From the NCBI RefSeq assembly GCF_032460525.1, contig NZ_CP135963.1, forward strand, positions 2,604,001-2,668,000: a stretch of DNA of 64,000 nt. Direction: 5' to 3'. The DNA comes from Geodermatophilus sp. DSM 44513. GTDB taxonomy: Bacteria; Actinomycetota; Actinomycetes; Mycobacteriales; Geodermatophilaceae. Below the pieces are notes generated by a model. It was not told the origin of the DNA, made no database searches, and was given only the letters and a program-made list of their open reading frames with translations. Within the stretch, counting starts at the first letter, position 1. Each line of letters starts with the position of its first letter. The position numbers were made by a program, and so were the translations under genes. Shown piece after piece: positions 17,034 to 27,046 of this stretch.

Positions 17034-17094
17034 GGCCCCCTCGCAGGGGCCCGCCGCGAGCCTGCGAGCGGTGGGGGGCGAGGGGGTCCTCCAT
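17034..17094 (-). repeat. Dispersed hairpin element between hemH and GNAT
   Basis: On the minus strand it begins at the hemH stop (ATGGAGGACCC). The outer arms CCCCCTCGC and GCGAGGGGG pair perfectly, and the inner CCGC/GCGG arms enclose TCGCAGGCTC. It is the same family as the copies at 2, 3, 8, 13, 54 and 62 kb. Confidence 0.8.
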
Positions 17095-18236
17095 CAGGGG
17101 GTGGGGCGGGGCCGCGGTGCGACGAAGCAGCAGTGCGCCGGGCAGTTGGTGCCCAGCCGCGGCGGCGTCCCGGTGCGGCGCTCCTCGACCAGCTCGCGCA
17201 CCATCGCCACGAACGCCGGGTGGGTGCCCGCGGTGCCCGAGCGGACGAAGGTCATGCCGAGCTCGCCGGCGGTCTCCCGCGCCTCGTTGTCCAGGTCCCA
17301 GACGACCTCGACGTGGTCGCTGACGAAGCCGATCGGGAACAGCACCACCGCCGGCACGCCGTCGGCCGCGAGCGCCCGCAGGTGGTCGTTGACGTCGGGC
17401 TCCAGCCACGGCACCGAGGGCGGCCCGCTGCGCGACTGCCACACCAGGTCGAACTCCCGGCCCGGCGCCACCGCGTCCACGACCAGGCGCGCCGAGCGGC
17501 GCAGCTCCTCCTGGTAGGCGCCGCCGGTCGGCCCGGCGACGGCGGCCATGGTGTCGGGGATGCTGTGCGCGGTCGCCACCAGCCGGGCGGTGTCGCGGAC
17601 GTCGTCGGGCAGCTGCGCCAGCGCGGCCGCGAGCGCCTCGGCGTTGGCCTGCACGAACCCCGGGTGGTCGCCGTAGTGCGGCAGCTTCTCCGCGGTCGGC
17701 CCGCCACCGGGGGCCGCGCCGGTGAGCACCGAGCGGGCCCGGGCGACGTCCTCGTGGTACTGCCGACAGCCCGACCAGGAGGCGAACCCCGAGGTGGGGA
17801 AGACGTAGACGTGCTCGACGCCGTCGTCGGCCATCTGCGCCCAGACGTGCTCGACGTAGGGCGCCCAGTTGCGGTTGCCCCAGTAGACCGGTAGATCGGT
17901 GCCGGCGGCGGCGAGCTCCTTCTCCACCGCCGCGACCAGCGCCCGGTTCTGCTCGTTGATCGGGCTGATCCCACCGAAGTGCTGGTAGTGCTCGGCGACG
18001 TCGAGCAGCCGCTCGCGGGGGATGCCGCGGCCCCGGGTGACGTTCTCCAGGAACGGCATCACGTCGTCGGGGCCCTGCGGGCCGCCGAAGCCGAGCACCA
18101 GCAGGGCCTCGCGCCGGCCGGGCGGCGCCGGGTCGGCGGACGGCGTCGTCCCGCCGTTGTTGCGGGTGGCCAGTGACGGGTCCTGGTCGGGACGCTGGCC
18201 GGGAGGGGTGATGTCGACGTCGGTCTCGAGGGGCAC
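17094..18236 (-). CDS. hemH: Ferrochelatase (coproporphyrin III type expected)
   Basis: Inserts Fe2+ into a porphyrin in the last steps of haem synthesis; actinobacterial members act on coproporphyrin III (CpfC). 380 residues with a disordered N-terminus of about 40. Motifs: LLVLGFGGPQGPDDV, HYQHFGGISPIN, the SGFASWSGCRQYHED region and LFPIGFVSDHVEVVWDLD with the catalytic His and Glu. Cys residues in GCRQY and the C-terminal NCPAHCC match the [2Fe-2S] ligands known in the mycobacterial enzyme. It follows fabI on the same strand (51 bp), reproducing the fabG-inhA-hemZ order of mycobacteria. Confidence 0.95.
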   Translation of the reverse strand: MPLETDVDITPPGQRPDQDPSLATRNNGGTTPSADPAPPGRREALLVLGFGGPQGPDDVMPFLENVTRGRGIPRERLLDVAEHYQHFGGISPINEQNRALVAAVEKELAAAGTDLPVYWGNRNWAPYVEHVWAQMADDGVEHVYVFPTSGFASWSGCRQYHEDVARARSVLTGAAPGGGPTAEKLPHYGDHPGFVQANAEALAAALAQLPDDVRDTARLVATAHSIPDTMAAVAGPTGGAYQEELRRSARLVVDAVAPGREFDLVWQSRSGPPSVPWLEPDVNDHLRALAADGVPAVVLFPIGFVSDHVEVVWDLDNEARETAGELGMTFVRSGTAGTHPAFVAMVRELVEERRTGTPPRLGTNCPAHCCFVAPRPRPTP

Positions 18237-18287
18237 GCCCTCTCTTCTACCCCAGTCCGCGCGCGGATGCGGCCGACCGCGGGAGGG

Positions 18288-19057
18288 TCACACCCCCACC
18301 GCGTGGAAGCCCCCGTCGACGTGCACGATCTCGCCGGTCGTCGCCGGGAACCAGTCCGACAGCAGCGCGACGACGGCCTTGCCGGCCGGCTCGGTGTCGG
18401 TGACCGACCAGCCCAGTGGCGCGCGGGCCTCCCACGCCTCCTCGAACTGCCCGCTGCCGGGGATGGACCTCATCGCCATGCTGCGCAGCGGCCCCGCGGC
18501 GACCAGGTTGACCCGCACACCCTCGGGCCCCAGCTCCCGCGCGAGGTAGCGGGCCGTCGACTCCAGCGCCGCCTTGGCCGCACCCATCCAGCCGTACACC
18601 GGCCAGGCGACGGTCGCGTCGAAGGTCAGCCCGACCACCGACGCCCGCTCGCCGAACAGCGGCCGGCACGCCTGGGTGAGCGCGGCCATCGACCAGGTCG
18701 ACACCTGGAACGCCGTCGCCGCGTGCTCCCAGGCGACCTCCGGGAACCCCTCCCCCATCGCCTCCTGCGGCGCGAACCCGATGGAGTGCACGACGCCGTC
18801 GAGGGAGTCGAGGCCCTGCTCGCACAGCCGGTCGGCCAGGGTCGCGAGGTGCGTGGTGTCGGTGACGTCCAGCTCGACCACCGGGGCCTCCTGCGGCAGC
18901 CGCTTGGCGATCCGCTGGCACAGCGACAGGGCCCGGCCGAAGTTGGACAGCACCACCGTGGCGCCCTGCTCCTGGGCCAGCCGGGCGGTGGCGTAGCCGA
19001 TGGAGGCCTCGGTGAGCACCCCGGTGACCAGCACCCGCTTGCCGTCGAGGATCCCCA

Positions 19058-19058
<1 letters not shown>
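18288..19058 (-). CDS. fabI: Enoyl-[acyl-carrier-protein] reductase (InhA-like)
   Basis: NADH-dependent reduction of trans-2-enoyl-ACP in the fatty-acid elongation cycle. 256 residues with the FabI-specific nucleotide site VTGVLTEASIGYATA, DGVVHSIGFAP and the active-site Tyr/Lys in YGWMGAAKAALES. The C-terminal GEIVHVDGGFHAVGV is typical. Its ATG overlaps the fabG TGA by one base (TGATG), so the two reductases of the cycle are coupled. An ortholog of the isoniazid target InhA by synteny; drug response is not predicted here. Confidence 0.95.
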
Positions 19059-20849
<1,791 letters not shown>

Positions 20850-21122
20850 GGCGCTCCTCCCCCGGGGCGCCCGGCCGCGCCCCACCGGGTGGCGGCCGGC
20901 CCGGTCGCCCGGCGTCCGCGGCCCGCCGGCGGACCGTAGGCTCGTGCTGCCGGACCGGTCCGGTGCGCGCACCGGCCACGACGTCGTCGCCTGCGTGCCG
21001 CACGTCCGCAGGTGCCGACCGCGCCTCCCACCGCGGAGGGACGACGGACGCCGCCGTGCGCTCCGGGCGGGCCCACGGGTCCGTCCCCGACACCCCTCCC
21101 CCCGAACCTCCCGAGGAGCCCC

Positions 21123-22796
21123 GTGCCCCCGATCGCCTCCCCCACCGGCCGCCCGCAGTCCGCGGACTGGTGGCGCCAGGCCGTCGTCTACCAGGTCTAC
21201 CCGCGCAGCTTCCGCGACCTCGACGGCGACGGCCTGGGCGACGTCCGCGGCGTGACCGAGCGGCTGCCCCACCTGCACCGGCTGGGCGTGGACGCCGTCT
21301 GGCTGAGCCCCTTCTACCCCTCGGCGCTGGCCGACGGCGGCTACGACGTCGACGACCACCGCGACGTGGACCCGCGCCTGGGCACGCTGGCCGACGTCGA
21401 CGAGCTGATCGCCGGGGCCCACGAGCTCGGCATCCGGGTCGTGGTCGACATCGTGCCCAACCACAGCTCCGACCGGCACGCCTGGTTCCGCGAGGCGTTG
21501 GCCGCCCCGCCGGGCTCGCCGGCCCGCGACCGCTACGTGTTCCGCGACGGCAGGGGCCCCGACGGCAGCGAGCCGCCGTCGGACTGGATGAGCCACTTCG
21601 GGGGCCCGGCCTGGACCCGCGTGCCCGACGGCCAGTGGTACCTGCACCTGTTCGCCCGCGAGCAGCCCGACTTCGACTGGAGCAACCAGGAGGTGCGCGA
21701 GGACTTCCTGCGCACCTTGCGGTTCTGGTCCGACCGCGGCGTCGACGGCTTCCGCGTCGACGTCGCCCACGCGCTGACCAAGGACCTGTCCGAGCCGCTG
21801 CGCGACTACGGCGGCGTGCACCCCGACTCGCGCACCGAGCTGCCGCTGGACGGCAGCCACCCGCTGTTCGACCGCGAGGAGGTGCACGAGGTCTTCCGCG
21901 AGTGGCGGAAGGTGCTGGACTCCTACGACCCGCCGCGGTCGGCGGTGGCCGAGGCGTGGGTGACCACCAGCCGCCGGGTCCTCTACGCCCGGCCCGACGA
22001 GCTGGGCCAGGCGTTCGACTTCGAGTTCCTGGTCTCGCCGTGGTCGGCCGAGCAGTTCCGGGTGGAGATCGACGCCGCGCTGTCCGCCGCGACGGCGGCC
22101 GGTGCCTCGGCGACCTGGGTGCTGTCCAACCACGACGTCGTCCGGCACCGGTCGCGCTACGCGCTGCCCACCGGCACCGACCTGGACCGCTGGCTGCTCA
22201 CCGGGGGCACCGAGCCGGCACCGGACGACGAGCAGGGGCTGCGCCGGGCGCGGGCCGCGACCATGCTCATGCTGGCGCTGCCCGGCTCGGCCTACCTGTA
22301 CCAGGGCGAGGAGCTGGGGCTGCCCGAGGTCGCCGACCTGCCCGCCGAGGTGCTGCAGGACCCGATCTGGGAGCGCACCGGGCACGCGCAGAAGGGCCGG
22401 GACGGCTGCCGGGTGCCGCTGCCCTGGACCCGGGAGGGCGCGTCGTTCGGCTTCGGGGACGGCACCGCGTGGCTGCCCCAGCCGGCGTGGTTCGGGGAGC
22501 TGTCGGCTGCCGCCCAGGACGGCGTGGAGGGCTCGACGCTGGAGCTCTACCGGGCGGCCCTGCGGCTGCGGCGGGAGCTGCAGGCCGACGAGACGCTGCA
22601 GTGGCGTGACGCCGGGCCGGTCGCGGTCACCCACGTCCTGCACCTGCGCCGGTCGACCGGCTGGGAGAGCGTCACCAACTTCTCCGACGCCGCCGTCGAC
22701 CTCCCTGCCGGGGAGGTCCTGCTCGCCAGCGGGCCCCTGGGCGAGGGGACCCTGCCGCCGGACACCACCGTCTGGCTGCGGGCGGACCGGGCCTGA
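21123..22796 (+). CDS. GH13 alpha-glucosidase (oligo-1,6-glucosidase type)
   Basis: Cytoplasmic alpha-amylase-superfamily enzyme cleaving alpha-glucosides such as maltose, isomaltose or trehalose-derived sugars. 557 residues from a GTG with GAGGAG upstream. The TIM barrel begins WWRQAVVYQVYPRSF. Conserved regions: DIVPNHSS (region I), GFRVDVAHAL with the nucleophile Asp (region II), AVAEAWVT with the acid/base Glu (III) and LSNHDVVRH with the transition-state Asp (IV). YLYQGEELGLPE is also typical. It stands alone and ends in a strong terminator. The exact linkage cannot be read from sequence. Confidence 0.92.
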   Translation: MPPIASPTGRPQSADWWRQAVVYQVYPRSFRDLDGDGLGDVRGVTERLPHLHRLGVDAVWLSPFYPSALADGGYDVDDHRDVDPRLGTLADVDELIAGAHELGIRVVVDIVPNHSSDRHAWFREALAAPPGSPARDRYVFRDGRGPDGSEPPSDWMSHFGGPAWTRVPDGQWYLHLFAREQPDFDWSNQEVREDFLRTLRFWSDRGVDGFRVDVAHALTKDLSEPLRDYGGVHPDSRTELPLDGSHPLFDREEVHEVFREWRKVLDSYDPPRSAVAEAWVTTSRRVLYARPDELGQAFDFEFLVSPWSAEQFRVEIDAALSAATAAGASATWVLSNHDVVRHRSRYALPTGTDLDRWLLTGGTEPAPDDEQGLRRARAATMLMLALPGSAYLYQGEELGLPEVADLPAEVLQDPIWERTGHAQKGRDGCRVPLPWTREGASFGFGDGTAWLPQPAWFGELSAAAQDGVEGSTLELYRAALRLRRELQADETLQWRDAGPVAVTHVLHLRRSTGWESVTNFSDAAVDLPAGEVLLASGPLGEGTLPPDTTVWLRADRA

Positions 22797-22804
22797 CGCC
22801 GGGC

Positions 22805-22838
22805 GCCCGTGCCGGGGGGTCGACCCCCCGGCACGGGC
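22805..22838. terminator. Bidirectional hairpin terminator
   Basis: A 34-base perfect palindrome (GCCCGTGCCGGGGGG on one arm) lies between the convergent glucosidase and dehydrogenase genes. Confidence 0.88.
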
Positions 22839-22846
22839 AGCCGGGT

Positions 22847-23869
22847 TCACGACGCCGCGACGACGACCTTGACCTGTCCGGGAGCGGGGTGGGCCGCGTG
22901 CTCGTAGGCGGACTGGGCGTCGTCCGCGGGGAAGACGTGGCTGACGTAGCACTCGGCCAGCTCCGGGTGCGCGCCCAGGTACTCCTCGGCCCGGGCCAGC
23001 ACCCGCCGCCGCTCCCAGGTCACGCCGCAGCGCAGCGTCAGGTTCTTGCGCAGCATCAGCCGCATGGGCAGCGGGTAGACCAGCTCGTCGGGCACGCCGA
23101 AGTAGAAGACCTCCCCGCCGGGGGCCACCGCCTGCACCGCGTGGGTGAGCGTGGCCGTCTGGTGCCCGGCGGCCTCGACGACGAGGTCCGGGCGCTCGGC
23201 GTCGGTCAGCGAGGTCGCCCACAGGTCGCTGGCCGCCCGCACCGGGTCGTCGACGCCGAACGCGGCCGCCGTCCCCGAGCGGTCGACCCGGTCGACGCCC
23301 ACGACGCGCGTGGCCCCGGCGGCCTTGGCGACGTGTGCGAACAGCAGCCCGATGGGGCCCTGGCCGATCACGGCGACCGAGCGGCCGGCGACCGGACGGA
23401 CCTGCTCCATCGCGTACAGGACGCAGGCGAGCGGCTGCAGCAGGACCGCGGTCCGCGCCGGCAGCCGGCGGTCGTGGGCGTGCAGCCCGTCGCCGTCGCA
23501 GACGACGAGCTCGGCGAGGCCGTCGAAGCGCGGCGCCCAGCCGACCACGGCGTCGCCCACGCCGATGTCGGGGTGCCGGGAGGCCACGGCCGTGCCGGCG
23601 ACCTCGTGCATGGGGAACCCCGGGGTACCGAACTCGCGGGCGTCCGCGGGCGCGTCCGGGGACAACCCGCCGCGGAAGAACGGCAGGTCGCTGCCGCAGA
23701 TGCCGCCGGCGCCCAGCGCCACCAGCACCTCGCCGGGGCCCAGCGCGGCCTCCCGCGGGGCCGGGACCTCGACCTGCTCCAGCTGCTGCGGGGCGACCAG
23801 CCGCTGCGCCCACATGCCGGCCCCGCCGGGGCGGTCCGGCCGCGCCGGCGCGGGGCCCGCGTCGGTCAC
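22847..23869 (-). CDS. Medium-chain (zinc-type) dehydrogenase coupled to DAHP synthase
   Basis: 340-residue MDR-family oxidoreductase. Catalytic-zinc residues are in GGICGSDLPFF and GFPMHEVAGTAV; the usual four-cysteine structural zinc lobe is missing, and the loop reads PDIGVGDAVVGWAPRFDGL. The Rossmann motif is VIGQGPIGLLFAHVAK, followed by the acidic VDRVDRS, which favours NAD(H). The GTG at 23869 overlaps the TGA of the DAHP synthase gene (GTGA) and is preferred to an internal ATG at 23815. The coupling suggests a reaction linked to shikimate-derived metabolism, but the substrate is unknown; sorbitol- or threonine-dehydrogenase-like chemistry is an alternative. Confidence 0.82.
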   Translation of the reverse strand: MTDAGPAPARPDRPGGAGMWAQRLVAPQQLEQVEVPAPREAALGPGEVLVALGAGGICGSDLPFFRGGLSPDAPADAREFGTPGFPMHEVAGTAVASRHPDIGVGDAVVGWAPRFDGLAELVVCDGDGLHAHDRRLPARTAVLLQPLACVLYAMEQVRPVAGRSVAVIGQGPIGLLFAHVAKAAGATRVVGVDRVDRSGTAAAFGVDDPVRAASDLWATSLTDAERPDLVVEAAGHQTATLTHAVQAVAPGGEVFYFGVPDELVYPLPMRLMLRKNLTLRCGVTWERRRVLARAEEYLGAHPELAECYVSHVFPADDAQSAYEHAAHPAPGQVKVVVAAS

Positions 23870-25107
23870 CGGTGCACCGCGGGACGGGCGCCGGCGCGGC
23901 GGCGGGCGCGGGCGGCCTCGGCCAGCTCGGCCAGCACCACCTCGGTCGTGTCCAGGTCGATGCAGGCGTCGGTGACGCTCCTGCCGTACTCCAGCGCCCC
24001 GGGGTCGCGCCGGTCGAGGTCCTGGCGGCCCTCGACGAGGTTGCTCTCGACCATGACGCCGCGGATCGCCTGCTCGCCGCCGGCGACCTGCCCGGCCAGG
24101 TCGCGCACCACCTCGATCTGGCGCCGGTGGTCCTTGCGGCTGTTGCCGTGGGAGGCGTCGACGACGACCACCTCGGGCAGGCCGCGGGCGGCCAGCCGCC
24201 GCTTCGTGTCGGCGACGTGCGCGGCGGAGTAGTTGGGGCCGTCGGCGGCGCCGCGCAGGATGACGTGGGCGGTGTCGTTGCCGGTGGTCGACAGCTGGGC
24301 GCTGACCCCGTGGTGGTCGACGCCGAGGAACTCGTGCGGGGCCCGGGCGGTCAGCACGGCGGAGATCGCCGAGTCGGTGCTGCCCTCCGGTGAGTTCTTG
24401 AAGCCGACGACCGACGAGAACCCCGACACCCGCTCGCGGGCGGTCTGGTCGGTGACGTTGCGCGCGCCGACGCCGTTGTAGGTGACCAGCCCGTTGACGT
24501 ACTGCGGCGTCAGGGCGTTGAGCGGCTCGGCGGCCACCGGCACGCCCAGGGCGGTGATCCGGCACATGAGCACCCGGGTGGCCACGAGGCCGACGCTGAT
24601 CCGGCTGGACCCGTCGAGGAACGGGTCGTAGGCGAAACCCTTCCAGTCCACCTCGGTCCGCGGCTTCTCCGTGTAGGTCCGCATGAGGATCTCCAGGTCC
24701 GCACCGTGCCGCTCGCGCATCCGGGCGAGGAAGGCGGCGTACTCCAGCGCCGCGGCCGGGTCGTGGATGGAGCAGGGGCCGGCGATCACGGCCAGCCGGT
24801 CGTCGCGGCCGGCCACGACGTCGGCCGTCGCCCGGCGCGCCGCCCGCGTCGTGGCGACCGAGGCGGCCGGCAGGGGGACGACGGTCGCGACCGCGGCCGG
24901 CGTGACGACCACGCTGAGCCCGGTGATCCGGGTGTTCACCAGGTCGCCGAGGTCCACGTCGTCGGTCTGCTCGACGCCCAGTCGCTCCCGGACGGCGGGC
25001 AGCAGCTCGGCCAGCGTGGCGTCGATCTGCCCGTTGACCCGCGTCTGCACCTCCAGCAGGGAGTCGGCGATCCGCGTCGCCACGTCCAGCACCGGGTCAG
25101 CCGCCAT
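23866..25107 (-). CDS. 3-deoxy-D-arabino-heptulosonate 7-phosphate synthase, class I
   Basis: Condenses phosphoenolpyruvate and erythrose 4-phosphate, the first step of the shikimate pathway. 413 residues. The AroF/G/H-type class I core includes VIAGPCSIHDP, ILMRTYTEKPRTEVDWKG, GVGARNVTDQTARE and VDASHGNSRKD, plus an N-terminal extension of about 60 residues. Many actinobacteria rely on a class II enzyme for primary metabolism, so a class I copy overlapping a dehydrogenase gene may serve a specialised pathway; that is inference. ATG 25107 was chosen for its GGAGG at proper distance; an ATG 15 bases upstream overlaps that site. Confidence 0.92.
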   Translation of the reverse strand: MAADPVLDVATRIADSLLEVQTRVNGQIDATLAELLPAVRERLGVEQTDDVDLGDLVNTRITGLSVVVTPAAVATVVPLPAASVATTRAARRATADVVAGRDDRLAVIAGPCSIHDPAAALEYAAFLARMRERHGADLEILMRTYTEKPRTEVDWKGFAYDPFLDGSSRISVGLVATRVLMCRITALGVPVAAEPLNALTPQYVNGLVTYNGVGARNVTDQTARERVSGFSSVVGFKNSPEGSTDSAISAVLTARAPHEFLGVDHHGVSAQLSTTGNDTAHVILRGAADGPNYSAAHVADTKRRLAARGLPEVVVVDASHGNSRKDHRRQIEVVRDLAGQVAGGEQAIRGVMVESNLVEGRQDLDRRDPGALEYGRSVTDACIDLDTTEVVLAELAEAARARRRAGARPAVHR

Positions 25108-25166
25108 GGCCCCATCCTCCACCGTCCCGGCGGCGCACCGGAGGGGCGGCCCCTACGCTCGCCGGC

Positions 25167-25370
25167 GTGTTCCTCCTCTTCGGCTTCGGCACCAAGCAGC
25201 AGGACCTGGGCCCCGGGGAGGTCCGCACCTGCCCGCGCTGCGGCAACACCACGCAGTGGGCCCGGGTGCGCCGGTTCCGGCAGTTCACCGTGTTCTTCGT
25301 GCCGGTCGCCCGCTGGGGACGCCGGCAGTACGAGGTGTGCGGCATCTGCGGCACCACCGTCGAGGTCTGA
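25167..25370 (+). CDS. Small zinc-ribbon protein
   Basis: 67 residues. A hydrophobic N-terminus (FLLFGFGTKQQDLG) is followed by two CxxC pairs, CPRCGN and CGICG, about 35 residues apart, with basic/aromatic sequence between. This is the zinc-ribbon arrangement seen in small conserved actinobacterial proteins of unknown function. GTG start; divergent from the DAHP synthase gene by 59 bp. DNA/RNA or protein binding is possible, nothing firmer. Confidence 0.75.
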   Translation: MFLLFGFGTKQQDLGPGEVRTCPRCGNTTQWARVRRFRQFTVFFVPVARWGRRQYEVCGICGTTVEV

Positions 25371-25504
25371 CCCCGACCCGGGCGGGGCACGGCCGCCGCT
25401 GGACCGGCCCCTCCCGGTGGTCCCTGCACGTGCCGCAGGCGGCACCCCCGCCCGCGCGATCCGACCGGCCGGTCGAGACGGCCCACGTGCTTGACTGCGG
25501 CGTG

Positions 25505-26065
25505 GTGGCCGACGACGTGCTCCGTCTGAAGCCCGTGCTGAGCGGTGAGCACGTGCGCCTCGAACCGCTGGGTCCTGCGGTGCTGGACCCCTACTGGGCG
25601 TTCCTCGGTGATGCCGAGGGCAGGCGGCTGACCGGTACCCACGCCGAGTTCACCCGGGACCAGGCCGCCACCTGGCTCGCCACTCGCGGCGACCAGCGCG
25701 ACCGCGTCGACTGGGCGGCCATCCGCACCACCGACGGCGCGTTCCTCGGCGAGGCCGTGATCACCGATCTCGACCCGGTCAACGAGAGCGCGAGCTACCG
25801 CATCGCGCTGTCCGGGCCGGGGGTGCTCGGCCGTGGTCACGGCACGGAGATCACCCGCATGGTCGTCGCCCACGCCCTGGACACGGTGGGGCTGTACCGG
25901 CTGAGCCTGGAGGTCTACGACCACAACCCGCGGGCGCACCGGGTGTACACGAAGTGCGGGTTCCGCGAGGAGGGCCGGCTGCGGGGCGCGCTGCTGTGGG
26001 AGGGACAGCGCCACGACGCGGTGCTGATGTCGATCCTGCGCACCGACCCGCGACCCCTCGGGTAG
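25505..26065 (+). CDS. RimJ/RimL-type GNAT acetyltransferase
   Basis: About 186 residues. The RimJ/RimL class is recognised by VRLEPLGPAVLDPYWAFL at the N-terminus, the acetyl-CoA loop GVLGRGHGTEITRMVVAHAL and the C-terminal NPRAHRVYTKCGFREEGRLRGALLWEGQ. It probably acetylates a protein N-terminus or a small amine; substrate not known. Two adjacent GTG codons (25502 and 25505) could start it; no strong ribosome-binding site is visible. Confidence 0.88.
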   Translation: MADDVLRLKPVLSGEHVRLEPLGPAVLDPYWAFLGDAEGRRLTGTHAEFTRDQAATWLATRGDQRDRVDWAAIRTTDGAFLGEAVITDLDPVNESASYRIALSGPGVLGRGHGTEITRMVVAHALDTVGLYRLSLEVYDHNPRAHRVYTKCGFREEGRLRGALLWEGQRHDAVLMSILRTDPRPLG

Positions 26066-26219
26066 CCGGCACAGGGCGGTGGGACCGTCGCGAGTCGGTC
26101 CCCGTCGGGCTCGGGGACCGGGGGGACGGTGCAGGCGGGGCGGCGGCTGCGGTCGTGTCGTCAGGTGCCGGGGACGTGGCGAGGGAACCAACGGGGCCCC
26201 TGCGCCGGCTGACCGGTCG

Positions 26220-26792
26220 TCAGGCGGTGGCGCCCAGGCGTGCGGCCAGGTAGGAGGCGAGCGTGTCCCGGTCGACGTCCCGCGTGTCGACGGTGGTCAC
26301 ACCCGGGTCAGCGGAGAACGCGGCGGTCATGCGCTCGTGCATCCCGCGCAGGTCCTCCGGCCCGCCGTCGCGGTCGACCAGGGACAGGATCGTCGACTCG
26401 ACGCTGCCCGGCCCGCTGGCCGCAGCCCGCGCGACGAGCCGCTCGTAGGCCACGTCCGGCTCGACCAGCAGCAGGACGTGGTCGAAGGTCGCACCGGCCC
26501 GGACGGCCTCGTCCCGGAAGAGCTGCACCTCGTCGGGGGCCGTGAACAGCTGCGGGACGAGAACCGTGCCACCGCTGCGAGCGTGGGTGGCCAGCAGTGC
26601 CAGAGCCAGCGGACGCACCCACTCCCCGGCCCGCCGGAAGTCCGACCGCCAGTCGCCGAGGAACGTGCGCAGCGTGTCGATGTCCAGGCACAGGCTCCCC
26701 GGGTTGCGATCGGCGATCCACCGTGCGGCAACGGACTTGCCCGACGCCGGCAGGCCGTTGAGCAGCACCACCCGTCCACCAGCGACAGCCAC
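26220..26792 (-). CDS. P-loop ATP-binding kinase-like protein
   Basis: 190 residues. It starts with a beta strand and Walker A loop, VVLLNGLPASGKSVAARWI, followed by LDIDTLRTFLGDW and VLLLVEPDVAYERLVARA, the pattern of small-molecule or zeta-toxin-like/AAA_33 kinases. The GTG at 26792 was chosen because GGAGGAGGA precedes it by 6 bases. Substrate unknown. It converges with the acetyltransferase gene and is divergent from the MFS exporter. Confidence 0.8.
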   Translation of the reverse strand: MAVAGGRVVLLNGLPASGKSVAARWIADRNPGSLCLDIDTLRTFLGDWRSDFRRAGEWVRPLALALLATHARSGGTVLVPQLFTAPDEVQLFRDEAVRAGATFDHVLLLVEPDVAYERLVARAAASGPGSVESTILSLVDRDGGPEDLRGMHERMTAAFSADPGVTTVDTRDVDRDTLASYLAARLGATA

Positions 26793-27046
26793 TGGTCCTC
26801 CTCCGGAGACGACCGCCGTTCGCGACAGTGCCACGGATCCGCCGTCCCCGTCGGGCGCCGGCCCGGGCGTGCCGTCCGCGACCGGACGGAACGCGCAGGC
26901 CGCCCACCCGGGGTGCAGGTGCGGACCGGTCGCGGCCCGTCTCGTCCACCCACCGGTCCGGACGCGTGGTCGCGCCGTGGGCTGTCAGGGGCGTCGGCGA
27001 CGATGCCGCGGTGGGACGACACCGGGTGGGACCAGGGACGAGCCAG

